Shown here: positions 31,316 through 42,258 of the stretch, one piece after another
Layout of the letters: each line of letters opens with the position of its first letter
How positions within the stretch are numbered: position 1 is the first letter of the stretch
Origin: Pohlia nutans
Taxonomy: Eukaryota; Streptophyta; Bryopsida; Bryales; Mniaceae
DNA: 64,000 nucleotides
Direction: 5' to 3'
NCBI GenBank assembly: GCA_022496805.1
Contig: CM040085.1
Location: 49,691,811-49,755,810, forward strand
Notes under the pieces: model-generated
Seen by the model: only the letters and a program-made list of their open reading frames with translations
What the model was told of the DNA's origin: nothing
Database searches by the model: none
Program-made: the position numbers and the translations under genes

Positions 31316-32523
31316 GGTACAAGCCGTTGACTTCGTGTATAATGGCCACCTCCTCACGACTTGGGGACAACACAAAACACCCTTGGTCGCTAAATTCCAC
31401 TCGCAAATGCTTCATCACCAAATGTCGCACCGATAAAAGATTTGCCTTCAACTTGGGAACGTGGAGGACATCATGGATGGTAATTGTCTTCACACGACCC
31501 TTTACACTTGGTGTCTACGACGATGGATCCTTTACCCACGGCTTGAAGAACCGTATCATCACCCAAAATGACATTCTTTGGAGATATGACGTGATATGAT
31601 TGGAAACAACTCCTAATGGGCGCCATGTGACTCGAGGCTCCCGAATCAACAATCCAATCGATCACACTACCATTGCATGACACGTCACTTGCCATCATTG
31701 CATACTCGTCCCCGTCATCACTACAAGAAGAGACGCTAGTCATAAATGCGTACTCATCACCTGCATCGTTGACCTTTGTATTGTTGGCACTTTCCTCTCT
31801 CTTGCGTTTGTAGCAAAATTTTGCCAAGTGGCCCTTCTTACCGCAATAGTAGCATACCTTGTCTGTAGAGCTCCCACTCGCACCGCTCTTGGATTGCTTC
31901 GCCATAAGCGCCGCGCTATCGCCACGAGTCTCGTTCTCTTTGCGCCACGAGAGTTCATGCAACAACCGTGATGTCACATAATCAAGAGTGAGCTCGCTAA
32001 TGGGCCTACTCTCCATAGCAACGATAAGATACTCGTACGACGGCGGCAAACTCTCGAGGAGCGTCATAACGATATCACCGTCGGTAATGTTGACGTCTGC
32101 GCCGTTGAGCTGATCCGCAAGAGCCTTGACTTTGTTGATGTGCGCCAACATGTCGTCGTTTTCTTCCATCTTGATGGTGAAAAACTTGCGCCTCAAAAAC
32201 AAGATATTGACCAAGCTCTTTGCCTCATGAATATTGCAAAGCTTGGCCCATGCCTCGGCGGGAGTCTTGCACGACCGAATATGAGAAAGCTGGGAATCAG
32301 AAAGATTAAGAGCCAAAATCGCAAAGGCCTTTTTCTCTCGCCGAGTGTACGCAGTTCGTACCCTAGCCTCGGCGTCGGACGAAGGCGGTTCCTCACTACC
32401 CTCAACTATCTCCCACAATTCTTTTTCGGCCATGACCATTTCCATCTTGAATTTCCACAAGTGGAAGTTGACGCCATCGAACTTGTCTACAACCTTAGCA
32501 CCTTCACCATCAAATGTAGCCAT
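31316..32523 (-). pseudogene. Module U1: Gag-protease pseudogene
   Basis: This minus-strand coding remnant runs from the ATG at 32523 to about codon 402, where the El-G LTR cuts it. A one-base insertion (ACCCTTTACACTTGG near 31497-31511, where intact copies have ACCCTTCACCTCGG) shifts the frame just after the protease domain, giving an early stop at 31471. Zinc knuckle and DSGAS are intact. Variants shared with U2 only are FDGEGAK at the start, LSWRKE and the CCCACTCGCACC bases. Confidence 0.92.
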
Positions 32524-33495
32524 ATCCTTGATTGAAGGACGTACGCTCACAAAATTCAGCCCCTAGAAAGTTAAGAAAAATTGTTTTTATGATTTTTGAC
32601 AATTTTGTGATTTGTGAAGCAAATTGCACACGTGCGTGCTTCTTATGCCTCCAAACTAATTCCAAACACTAAATCAGCACCTTTGTGCTACACATCAACC
32701 TCACAACACTCAATCGTGATGGTTCTTAGTGAATTTGCACAAGATCATACCACAACACCCTAACTAGGAGAATTGCGCACTCGTTGGCTCAAATCCACTC
32801 AAATCAGCACCCTTGTGCTTCACAACACGTAATGCACCCTATGGACACCCTTGTGCCTTCCAAGGACTCTAAATCAATGCAAATTCAGCCCCTTCAAGTC
32901 CTAATTGCATTGAAATTCATCAAATCAGCCCCGTTCTGCATTCACTAACCCAAACTCTAATTTTGAGCACTCCAAGGGCATAACTCACATTCCAAACCCT
33001 TGTGCAAGAATTGCAATACCAAAATCAGATTGTAGACTCACCCCAAGAGCCTCAAAGCATAAAAGTGCCTTGCAACAACACAAGTGCACAAATTGAGCAC
33101 AAATTGAGCCAATAAGCTCCAATAAGCTCCAATAAGCTCCACTAAGCTCCAATCAGCTCCAATATACTCCAACAAGCACCAATAAGCTCCAAAGCTCCAA
33201 TTCAGCCCTTGTAGACGTGTATAAACTCCAAAAGTGCTCCAAAGTGCTCCAAAAGCTCCAAATCAACAAATGATAGCTCCAAAGTGCGAATTCAGCCCTC
33301 CAACACGTAGATCAAAGGTAGGAAGATTGTAATACCTCCCAATGTCGAAATCAGCCCACCAAAGCTCGAATTCAGCCCTCCAAAGTTCCAAATCAGCGCT
33401 CCAATACTCCAAAATCAGCGCTCCAACGCACGACCTCCACACAATGAGCAATCTAATCTTTGACTCACGCAAAACACATGAGTGGGCCCATAACC
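32524..33495 (-). other. U1 leader and primer site
   Basis: A leader of about 0.97 kb with the marker variants CGTGCGTGCTTCTTATG and CTCCACTAAGCTCC (a decamer variant shared with U2) and the primer site at 33482-33495. No gene is seen. Confidence 0.85.
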
Positions 33496-33813
33496 TATTG
33501 AAGGTTAGATTAGAATGCCAAAGCCTCACACAAACACTTGGAATGCATAGGAAAGAGATGATCTTTACTCATGGGCTGCCCCTCTTAAGTAGCACACCCA
33601 AGGGAGGCCCCTTGGCAAACCATATGGGACATCAGCCCATACTCCACTCCTAGTACACTAGGATCAGCCCATATCACTTGGGAGACCCAATTCTCATTAC
33701 TTCTAACTAGTATCACTTCTCTAGTTGCAAGTCTAGCTCATTCGCATCATCTACTCTAGCTAATGCGCATGGCTATGAGCAACTTCAGCCCACGCAATCA
33801 TCCTACTTCAACA
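33496..33813 (-). repeat. LTR of module U1
   Basis: 318-bp LTR with the variants GGGAGGCCCC, AGTATCAC and TTGCAAGTC; it looks identical to 58380-58697. Its U3 end joins CCACTTACC, codon ~451 of a further copy. The same junction recurs at 58697/58698, showing duplication of this whole arrangement. Confidence 0.95.
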
Positions 33814-34272
33814 CCACTTACCATTCCACGCTGTGCTTTCACACTCTTGACATTCAAATGCCCGAGACGACGATGCCACAACGCCAACTTGTCTTCGTTT
33901 GAACTCGATTGCACCAACGTTGCGGATTCCGCCGCGTGCATCTTGGAAAACTTGATTTGGTACAAGCCGTTGACTTCGTGTATAATGGCCACCTCCTCAC
34001 GACTTGGGGACAACACAAAACACCCTTGGTCGCTAAATTCCACTCGCAAATGCTTCATCACCAAATGTCGCACCGATAAAAGATTTGCCTTCAACTTGGG
34101 AACGTGGAGGACATCATGGATGGTAATTGTCTTCACACGACCCTTTACACTTGGTGTCTACGACGATGGATCCTTTACCCACGGCTTGAAGAACCGTATC
34201 ATCACCCAAAATGACATTCTTTGGAGATATGACGTGATATGATTGGAAACAACTCCTAATGGGCGCCATGTG
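33814..34272 (-). pseudogene. Module U2, 3' part: protease to integrase zinc fragment
   Basis: Codons ~299-451 on the minus strand, with the same one-base frameshift as U1. Translation upstream of the LTR junction ends VSG-VEVG-stop in frame. The left end (high coordinate, CCATGTG) meets the LTR of El-K. The 31 bases that follow in intact copies, encoding DWIVDSGASS with the protease active site, are absent here and from the other side of El-K. Confidence 0.9.
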
Positions 34273-34590
34273 TTTTGAAGGTTAGATTAGAATGCCAAAG
34301 CCTCACACAAACACTTGGAATGCATAGGAAAGAGATGATCTTTACTCATGGGCTGCCCCTCTTAAGTAGCACACCCAAGGGAGGCCCCTTGGCAAACCAT
34401 ATGGGACATCAGCCCATACTCCACTCCTAGTACACTAGGATCAGCCCATATCACTTGGGAGAGCCAATTCTCATTACTTCTAACTAGTATCACTTCTCTA
34501 GTTGCAAGTCTAGCTCATTCGCATCATCTACTCTAGCTAATGCGCATGGCTATGAGCAACTTCAGCCCACGCAATCATCCTACTTCAACA
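34273..34590 (-). repeat. 3' LTR of El-K with altered U5 end
   Basis: 318 bp. The U5 end on the plus strand is TTTTGAAGG instead of TATTGAAGG, so in sense it ends CTTCAAAA. The outer flank CCATGTG and other variants (GGGAGGCCCC, GGGAGAGCC) are shared with LTR P at 59157, whose end reads TTTAGAAGG. Confidence 0.92.
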
Positions 34591-36591
34591 CTCCCACTTT
34601 GCGAATAGCCAAAGCCTTGGAGCCCAAATGCCACCACTAGTCTTTGATGTCGATCTCTCGCAAGAGCCTTTGTCAGCACGTCCGCCACCATGTGCTCCGT
34701 TGGACAATACTTCAACTCTATCACCTTCATCTCTAACTTCTCTCGAATGAAGTGATATTGCACATCAATGTGCTTTGTACGTGAGTGATGCGTTGGATTC
34801 TTCGCCAATGACATACTCCCTTGGTTGTCACACATGATTGTTGTAGCCTCCTCTTGAGTGCATCTCACATCCGCCATTAGTTGCCTCAACCAAATGGCCT
34901 CCTTCGTACCGTGGCTCGTCGCCATGTACTCCGCCTCAACCGTTGACGTGGCCGTGGTTTGTTGGCGCTTGCTATTCCATGAAACGGCCCCCGATCCAAC
35001 TTTGAACATGTACCCCGTGGTGGATCTACGATCATTGGTATCACCCGCATAATCCGCATCACAATACCCACTCAACACAATGTTGTCACCTCCAAGACAC
35101 AACCTCACATCACTTGTGCCTTTCAAGTACCGCATGATCCTCTTGACCGCAACCCAATGACTTGAACCCGGTCTTGCCATGTGTTGACTCACAACGCTGA
35201 TTGGATACGCAAGGTCCGGCCTTGTTGCAATCATAGCATACATCAATGGCCCTACATCTTGCTTGTATGGCACATCCACCATAGATTGAGCCTCTAATGC
35301 ATACTCCTCATCGGTGAGTTTCACGAGTTTGGAATTCACATCCAATGGAGTGCCAACCGGTTTGCAATCCTCCATGCCAAAGCGTTTGAGAACATCCATA
35401 ACATACTTGCTTTGATTCATTGTTATGGTGCGTGTTGCTCTATCTCGCACAAACTCAACTCCTAAACAAAAGTGCAACTCACCGAGATCACTCATCTCGT
35501 ACTCGTTCTCAAGCATTGCCTTCAATGCCTTCAAAGAGCTCATACCACTTGCAAGGATGATCAAATCATCCACATATATGATCACGATGACCACATGTTG
35601 CCCCTTTTGCATGAAATACCCACTTACAACCGATAGCGTTGCGATTCTTGGGGAGGGGAGTCAATTCCCAAGTGCCATTGCCCATCAACGATTTGTACTC
35701 CTCTTGCATGGCATGCTCCCACTTGTTTGCATCATCACAACTCAACGCTTCACGAATCGTCAATGGAGCATCTAAAAGTGCAACGTTTGCATGCTCCTCC
35801 TCACCTTGAGGGAGAATATGATTCTTCCACCACTCGCCAAGTGGTCTACGATTTCTCTCTGGATAACGACGATCGCTCGAGGATGCATTGTCTTCAACCG
35901 CCGTTGCTTGTGCCTTTTTCTCGCCATTCTTCGTCTTCAAAGGTCGCTCCTCAATATGTTCCTCATGACCTCCATCTTCGTAATCTTCGTCTTCATCAAC
36001 AATATCAATAACGGGAGATTTGGAAGATTGGTCCACAATCGCCGGTTTATCGCCACTTCTCCCACTTGGACCATCGTCCAAATTGTCTTCAACCTTGGAA
36101 TTCTCGCAAAATGTCACATCACGAGCTCGAATGATCTTCTTGGTCTCGAGCGACATGAGCCTGTACGCCTTGGTACCTTCACAATATCCAAGAAACACAC
36201 ATTTTGTTGCCTTGGCCTCAAGTTTGGTTCTTTGGGAATCGGGTACCTTTGCAAATGCGATGCATCCAAATGTGCGCATGTGCTCCACGCGGGGTGGCCT
36301 CCCACTCCACGCTTGCTCTGGTGTCATGTTTTGAACCGCACTCGTCGGGCATCGGTTGCGTGTGTACACCGCAGTCACCACCGCTTCCGCCCAAAGGTCC
36401 AAACCCAAATTTTGTGCATGCAACATACTCCTTGCCATTTCCACAATTGTTCGATTTGCACGCTCTGCAACTCCGTTTTGTTGTGGTGTATATGGCGTTG
36501 TCGTTTGTCTAGCAATGCCTTCTTTCTTCAATAACTCTGCAAATTGGTTGGACATGAACTCGCCGCCATTATCCGATCGAAACACCTTGAT
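34575..36591 (-). pseudogene. El-K polyprotein, 3' part with 398-bp deletion
   Basis: Minus-strand coding from about codon 561 (integrase) to the stop in the LTR. At about 35615-35621 the sequence jumps between two GAAATAC copies that are 398 bp apart in intact elements (compare 37932 and 38330), deleting the RT amino half, including MDVKTAF, and shifting the frame. YVDD and RNase H remain downstream. Further odd residues are KQDVGPLMY in RT and MGNGTWEL. Confidence 0.93.
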
Positions 36592-36909
36592 TATTGAAGG
36601 TTAGATTAGAATGCCAAAGCCTCACACAAACACTTGGAATGCATAGGAAAGAGATGATCTTTACTCATGGGCTGCCCCTCTTATGTAGCACACCCTAGGG
36701 AGTCCCCTTGGCAAACCATATGGGACATCAGCCCATACTCCACTCCTAGTACACTAGGATCAGCCCATATCACTTGGGAGACCCAATTCTCATTACTTCT
36801 AACTAGTATCACTTCTCTAGTTGCAAGTCTAGCTCATTCGCATCATCTACTCTAGCTAATGCGCATGGCTAAGAGCAACTTCAGCCCACGCAATCATCCT
36901 ACTTCAACA
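36592..36909 (-). repeat. 3' LTR of El-M
   Basis: 318-bp LTR, apparently identical to 41941-42258. The CCCTAGGG variant weakens the CCAAGGG/CCCTTGG inverted repeat seen in other LTRs. Confidence 0.96.
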
Positions 36910-39900
36910 CTCCCACTTTGCGAATAGCCAAAGCCTTTGAGCCCAAATGCCACCACTAGTCTTTGATGTCGATCTCTCGCAAGAGCCTTTGTGAGCACGT
37001 CCGCCACCATGTGCTCCGTTGGACAATACTTCAACTCTATCACCTTCATCTCTAACTTCTCTCGAATGAAGTGATATTGCACATCAATGTGCTTTGTACG
37101 TGAGTGATGCGTTGGATTCTTCGCCAATGACATACTCCCTTGGTTGTCACACATGATTGTTGTAGCCTCCTCTTCAGTGCATCTCACATCCGCCATTAGT
37201 TGCCTCAACCAAATGGCCTCCTTCGTACCGTGGCTCGTCGCCATGTACTCCGCCTCAACCGTTGACGTGGCCGTGGTTTGTTGGCGCTTGCTATTCCATG
37301 AAACGGCCCCCGATCCAACTTTGAACATGTACCCCGTGGTGGATCTACGATCATTGGTATCACCCGCATAATCCGCATCACAATACCCACTCAACACAAT
37401 GTTGTCACCTCCAAGACACAACCTCACATCACTTGTGCCTTTCAAGTACCGCATGATCCTCTTGACCGCAACCCAATGACTTGAACCCGGTCTTGCCATG
37501 TGTTGACTCACAACGCTGATTGGATACGCAAGGTCCGGCCTTGTTGCAATCATAGCATACATCAATGACCCTACAGCTTGCTTGTATGGCACATCCACCA
37601 TAGATTGAGCCTCTAATGCATACTCCTCATCGGTGAGTTTCACGAGTTTGGAATTCACATCCAATGGAGTGCCAACCGGTTTGCAATCCTCCATGCCAAA
37701 GCGTTTGAGAACATCCATAACATACTTGCTTTGATTCATTGTTATGGTGCGTGTTGCTCTATCTCGCACAAACTCAACTCCTAAACAAAAGTGCAACTCA
37801 CCCAGATCACTCATCTCGTACTCGTTCTCAAGCATTGCCTTCAATGCCTTCAAAGAGCTCATACCACTTGCAAGGATGATCAAATCATCCACATATATGA
37901 TCACGATGACCACATGTTGCCCCTTTTGCATGAAATACAAGCTGTGATCAGCGATGCTCCTTGTGAACCCGATATGAACAAGAAACGTGTCAATCTTTTG
38001 ATACCATGCGCGTGGAGATTGCTTCAACCCATACAATGACTTGTTCAACTTGCAAACAAGGTTCTCATTACCTCGTTGCACAAATCCTTCGGGTTGTACC
38101 ATGTAGATGTCCTCGTCCAACTCGCCGTTCAAGAACGCCGTCTTCACATCCATTTGATGCATTTCCAAATCCATGGCAGCCCCGATGGCCAAAATGCATC
38201 GAATAGTGGTGAATTTCGCCACCGGTGCAAAGGTCTCATGAAAATCAACACCTTCGATTTGTGAAAAGCCCTTTGCCACCAATCTTGCCTTATAACGAAC
38301 CACATCACCCGTTGCATCTCTCTTTGCACGAAATACCCACTTACAACCGATAGCGTTGCGATTCTTGGGGAGGGGAGTCAATTCCCAAGTGCCATTGTCC
38401 ATCAACGATTTGTACTCCTCTTGCATGGCTTGCTCCCACTTGTTTGCATCATCACAACTCAACGATTCACGAATCGTCAATGGAGCATCTAAAAGTGCAA
38501 CGTTTGCATGCTCCTCCTCACCTTGAGGGAGAATATGATTCTTCCACCACTCGCCAAGTGGTCTACGATTTCTCTCTGGATAACGACGATCGCTCGAGGA
38601 TGCATTGTCTTCAACCGCCGTTGCTTGTGCCTTTTTCTCGCCATTCTTCGTCTTCAAAGGTCGCTCCTCAATATGTTCCTCATGACCTCCATCTTCGTAA
38701 TCTTCGTCTTCATCAACAATATCAATAACGGGAGATTTAGAAGATTGGTCCACAATCGCTGGTTTATCGCCACTTCTCCCACTTGGACCATCGTTCAAAT
38801 TGTCTTCAACCTTGGAATTCTCGCAAAATGTCACATCACGAGCTCGAATGATCTTCTTGGTCTCGAGCGACATGAGCCTGTACGCCTTGGTACCTTCACA
38901 ATATCCAAGAAACACACATTTTGTTGCCTTGGCCTCAAGTTTGGTTCTTTGAGAATCGGGTACCTTTGCAAATGCGATGCATCCAAATGTGCGCATGTGC
39001 TCCACGCGGGGTGGCCTCCCACTCCACGCTTGCTCTGGTGTCATGTTTTGAACCGCACTCGTCGGGCATCGGTTGCGTGTGTACACCGCAGTCACCACCG
39101 CTTCCGCCCAAAGGTCCAAACCCAAATTTTGTGCATGCAACATACTCCTTGCCATTTCCACAATTGTTCGATTTGCACGCTCTGCAACTCCGTTTTGTTG
39201 TGGTGTATATGGCGTTGTCGTTTGTCTAGCAATGCCTTCTTTCTTCAATAACTCTGCAAATTGGTTGGACATGAACTCGCCGCCATTATCCGATCGAAAC
39301 ACCTTGATCTTGTGCTCGGATTGCTTCTCAACCAACGCCTTGAACTCTTTGAACTTCTCAAAACACTCGCTCTTTGCTTTGATCGGATACAACCATATCT
39401 TCCTCGAAAAATCATCAATGAACGTCACAAAATACTTGCAACCCCCCATAGACGTGGTCTTCATTGGACCACACACGTCGGAATGCACAATCTCAAGAAC
39501 CTTGGTTGCACGAGTTGCCCCATCAACTGGAAACGGTGAGCGTTGTTGCTTGCCTTCAATACAACCCTCACATGTGAATGAACTAGGCGCGACGTGTGAT
39601 TGTGCAAGATCCATGCCACTTACCATTCCACGCAGTGCTTTCACACTCTTGACATTCAAATGCCCGAGACGACGATGCCACAACGCCAACTTGTCTTCGT
39701 TTGAACTCGATTGCACCAACGTTGCGGATTCCGCCGCGTGCATCTTGGAAAACTTGATTTGGTACAAGCCGTTGACTTCGTGTATAATGGCCACCTCCTC
39801 ACGACTTGGGGACAACACAAAACACCCTTGGTCGCTAAATTCCACTCGCAAATGCTTCATCACCAAATGTCGCACCGATAAAAGATTTGCCTTCAACTTG

Positions 39901-40967
39901 GGAACGTGGAGGACATCATGGATGGTAATTGTCTTCACACGACCCTTCACCTCGGTGTCTACGACGATGGATCCTTTACCCACGGCTTGAAGAACCGTAT
40001 CATCACCCAAAATGACATTCTTTGGAGATATGACGTGATATGATTGGAAACAAGTCCTAATGGGCGCCATGTGACTCGAGGCTCCCGAATCAACAATCCA
40101 ATCGATCACACTACCATTGCATGACACGTCACTTGCCATCATTGCATACTCGTCCCCGTCATCACACCAAGAAGAGACGCTAGTCATAAATGCGTACTCA
40201 TCACCTGCATCGTTGACCTTTGTATTGTTGGCACTTTCCTCTCTCTTGCGTTTGTAGCAAATTTTTGCCAAGTGGCCCTTCTTACCGCAATAGTAGCATA
40301 CCTTGTCTGTAGAGCTCCCACTGGCACCGCTCTTGGATTGCTTCGCCATAAGCGCCGCGCTATCGCCACGAGTCTCGTTCTCTTTGCGCCGCGAGAGTTC
40401 ATGCAACAACCGTGATGTCACATAATCAAGAGTGAGCTCGCTAATGGGCCTACTCTCCATAGCAACGATAAGATACTCGTACGACGGCGGCAAACTCTCG
40501 AGGAGCGTCATAACGATATCACCGTCCGTAATGTTGACGTCTGCGCCGTTGAGCTGATCCGCAAGAGCCTTGACTTTGTTGATGTGCGCCAACATGTCGT
40601 CGTTTTCTTCCATCTTGATGGTGAAAAACTTGCGCCTCAAAAACAAGATATTGACCAAGCTCTTTGCCTCATGAATATTGCAAAGCTTGGCCCATGCCTC
40701 GGCGGGAGTCTTGCACGACCGAATATGAGAAAGCTGGGAATCAGAAAGATTAAGAGCCAAAATCGCAAAGGCCTTTTTCTCTCGCCGAGTGTACGCAGTT
40801 CGTACCCTAGCCTCGGCGTCGGACGAAGGCGGTTCCTCACTACCCTCAACTATCTCCCACAATTCTTTTTCGGCCATGACCATTTCCATCTTGAATTTCC
40901 ACAAGTGGAAGTTGACGCCATCGAACTTGTCTACAACCTTAGCACCTTCACCCTCAAATGTAGCCAT
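36894..40967 (-). CDS. copia Gag-Pol polyprotein of El-M, intact (1357 aa)
   Basis: Open from the ATG at 40967 to a stop in the LTR, with all catalytic and zinc ligands present. Private or rare residues: LAKICYK inside the zinc knuckle (a non-ligand position), SNQFAEL, NLNDGPSG, DYEDGGHEEH in the acidic linker (shared with El-K), IRESLSC, ILASGMSS, TEEEAT and GLKGFG. The linker and SGMSS shared with El-K suggest that host and insert belong to the same sub-lineage. Confidence 0.95.
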   Translation of the reverse strand: MATFEGEGAKVVDKFDGVNFHLWKFKMEMVMAEKELWEIVEGSEEPPSSDAEARVRTAYTRREKKAFAILALNLSDSQLSHIRSCKTPAEAWAKLCNIHEAKSLVNILFLRRKFFTIKMEENDDMLAHINKVKALADQLNGADVNITDGDIVMTLLESLPPSYEYLIVAMESRPISELTLDYVTSRLLHELSRRKENETRGDSAALMAKQSKSGASGSSTDKVCYYCGKKGHLAKICYKRKREESANNTKVNDAGDEYAFMTSVSSWCDDGDEYAMMASDVSCNGSVIDWIVDSGASSHMAPIRTCFQSYHVISPKNVILGDDTVLQAVGKGSIVVDTEVKGRVKTITIHDVLHVPKLKANLLSVRHLVMKHLRVEFSDQGCFVLSPSREEVAIIHEVNGLYQIKFSKMHAAESATLVQSSSNEDKLALWHRRLGHLNVKSVKALRGMVSGMDLAQSHVAPSSFTCEGCIEGKQQRSPFPVDGATRATKVLEIVHSDVCGPMKTTSMGGCKYFVTFIDDFSRKIWLYPIKAKSECFEKFKEFKALVEKQSEHKIKVFRSDNGGEFMSNQFAELLKKEGIARQTTTPYTPQQNGVAERANRTIVEMARSMLHAQNLGLDLWAEAVVTAVYTRNRCPTSAVQNMTPEQAWSGRPPRVEHMRTFGCIAFAKVPDSQRTKLEAKATKCVFLGYCEGTKAYRLMSLETKKIIRARDVTFCENSKVEDNLNDGPSGRSGDKPAIVDQSSKSPVIDIVDEDEDYEDGGHEEHIEERPLKTKNGEKKAQATAVEDNASSSDRRYPERNRRPLGEWWKNHILPQGEEEHANVALLDAPLTIRESLSCDDANKWEQAMQEEYKSLMDNGTWELTPLPKNRNAIGCKWVFRAKRDATGDVVRYKARLVAKGFSQIEGVDFHETFAPVAKFTTIRCILAIGAAMDLEMHQMDVKTAFLNGELDEDIYMVQPEGFVQRGNENLVCKLNKSLYGLKQSPRAWYQKIDTFLVHIGFTRSIADHSLYFMQKGQHVVIVIIYVDDLIILASGMSSLKALKAMLENEYEMSDLGELHFCLGVEFVRDRATRTITMNQSKYVMDVLKRFGMEDCKPVGTPLDVNSKLVKLTDEEYALEAQSMVDVPYKQAVGSLMYAMIATRPDLAYPISVVSQHMARPGSSHWVAVKRIMRYLKGTSDVRLCLGGDNIVLSGYCDADYAGDTNDRRSTTGYMFKVGSGAVSWNSKRQQTTATSTVEAEYMATSHGTKEAIWLRQLMADVRCTEEEATTIMCDNQGSMSLAKNPTHHSRTKHIDVQYHFIREKLEMKVIELKYCPTEHMVADVLTKALARDRHQRLVVAFGLKGFGYSQSGSVEVG

Positions 40968-41940
40968 ATCCTTGATTGAAGGACGTACGCTCACAAAATT
41001 CAGCCCCTAGAAAGCTAAGAAAAATTGTTTTTATGATTTTTTGACAATTTTGTGATTTGTGAGGCAAATTGCACACGTACGTGCTTCTAATGCCTCCAAA
41101 CTAATTCCAAACACTAAATCAGCACCTTTGTGCTACACATCAACCTCACAACACTCAATCGTGATGGTTCTTAGTGAATTTGCACAAGATCATACCACAA
41201 CACCCTAACTAGGAGAATTGCGCACTCGTTGGCTCAAATCCACTCAAATCAGCACCCTTGTGCTTCACAACACGTAATGCACCCTACGCACACCCTTGTG
41301 CCTTCCAAGGACTCTAAATCAATGCAAATTCAGCCCCTTCAAGTCCTAATTGCATTGAAATTCATCAAATCAGCCCCGTTGTGCATTCACTAACCCAAAC
41401 TCTAATTTTGAGCACTCCAAGGGCATAACTCACATTCCAAACCCTTGTGCAAGAATTGCAATACCAAAATCAGATTGTAGACTCACCCCAAGAGCCTCAA
41501 AGCATAAAAGTGCCTTGCAACAACACAAGTGCACAAATTGAGCACAAATTGAGCCAATAAGCTCCAATAAGCTCCAATAAGCTCCAATAAGCTCCAATAA
41601 GCTCCAATATACTCCAACAAGCACCAATAAGCTCCAAAGCTCCAATTCAGCCCTTGTAGACGTGTATAAACTCCAAAAGTGCTCCAAAGTGCTCCAAAAG
41701 CTCCAAATCAACAAATGATAGCTCCAAAGTGCGAATTCAGCCCTCCAACACGTAGATCAAAGGTAGGAAGATTGTAATACCTCCCAATGTCGAAATCAGC
41801 CCACCAAAGCTCGAATTCAGCCCTCCAAAGTTCCAAATCAGCGCTCCAATACTCCAAAATCAGCGCTCCAACGCACGACCTCCACACAATGAGCAATCTA
41901 ATCTTTGACTCACGCAAAACACATGAGTGGGCCCATAACC
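40968..41940 (-). other. El-M leader and primer site
   Basis: A leader of about 0.97 kb with five perfect decamer units near 41555-41604 and the primer site at 41927-41940. No gene is seen. Confidence 0.85.
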
Positions 41941-42258
41941 TATTGAAGGTTAGATTAGAATGCCAAAGCCTCACACAAACACTTGGAATGCATAGGAAAG
42001 AGATGATCTTTACTCATGGGCTGCCCCTCTTATGTAGCACACCCTAGGGAGTCCCCTTGGCAAACCATATGGGACATCAGCCCATACTCCACTCCTAGTA
42101 CACTAGGATCAGCCCATATCACTTGGGAGACCCAATTCTCATTACTTCTAACTAGTATCACTTCTCTAGTTGCAAGTCTAGCTCATTCGCATCATCTACT
42201 CTAGCTAATGCGCATGGCTAAGAGCAACTTCAGCCCACGCAATCATCCTACTTCAACA
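41941..42258 (-). repeat. 5' LTR of El-M
   Basis: 318-bp LTR, followed by the TTGAT duplication and then by El-K integrase sequence. Reading El-K into this LTR gives KIN-VEVG-stop in frame. Confidence 0.96.

Larger units (their letters stand above)
36592..42258 (-). mobile_element. El-M: complete young copia element (5667 bp), TSD TTGAT
   Basis: Complete minus-strand element inserted in the same orientation in the integrase region of El-K. TTGAT is duplicated at 36587-36591 and 42259-42263. Both LTRs share CTTATGTAGC, CACCCTAGGG and GGCTAAGAGC, and the polyprotein is open. Confidence 0.97.
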
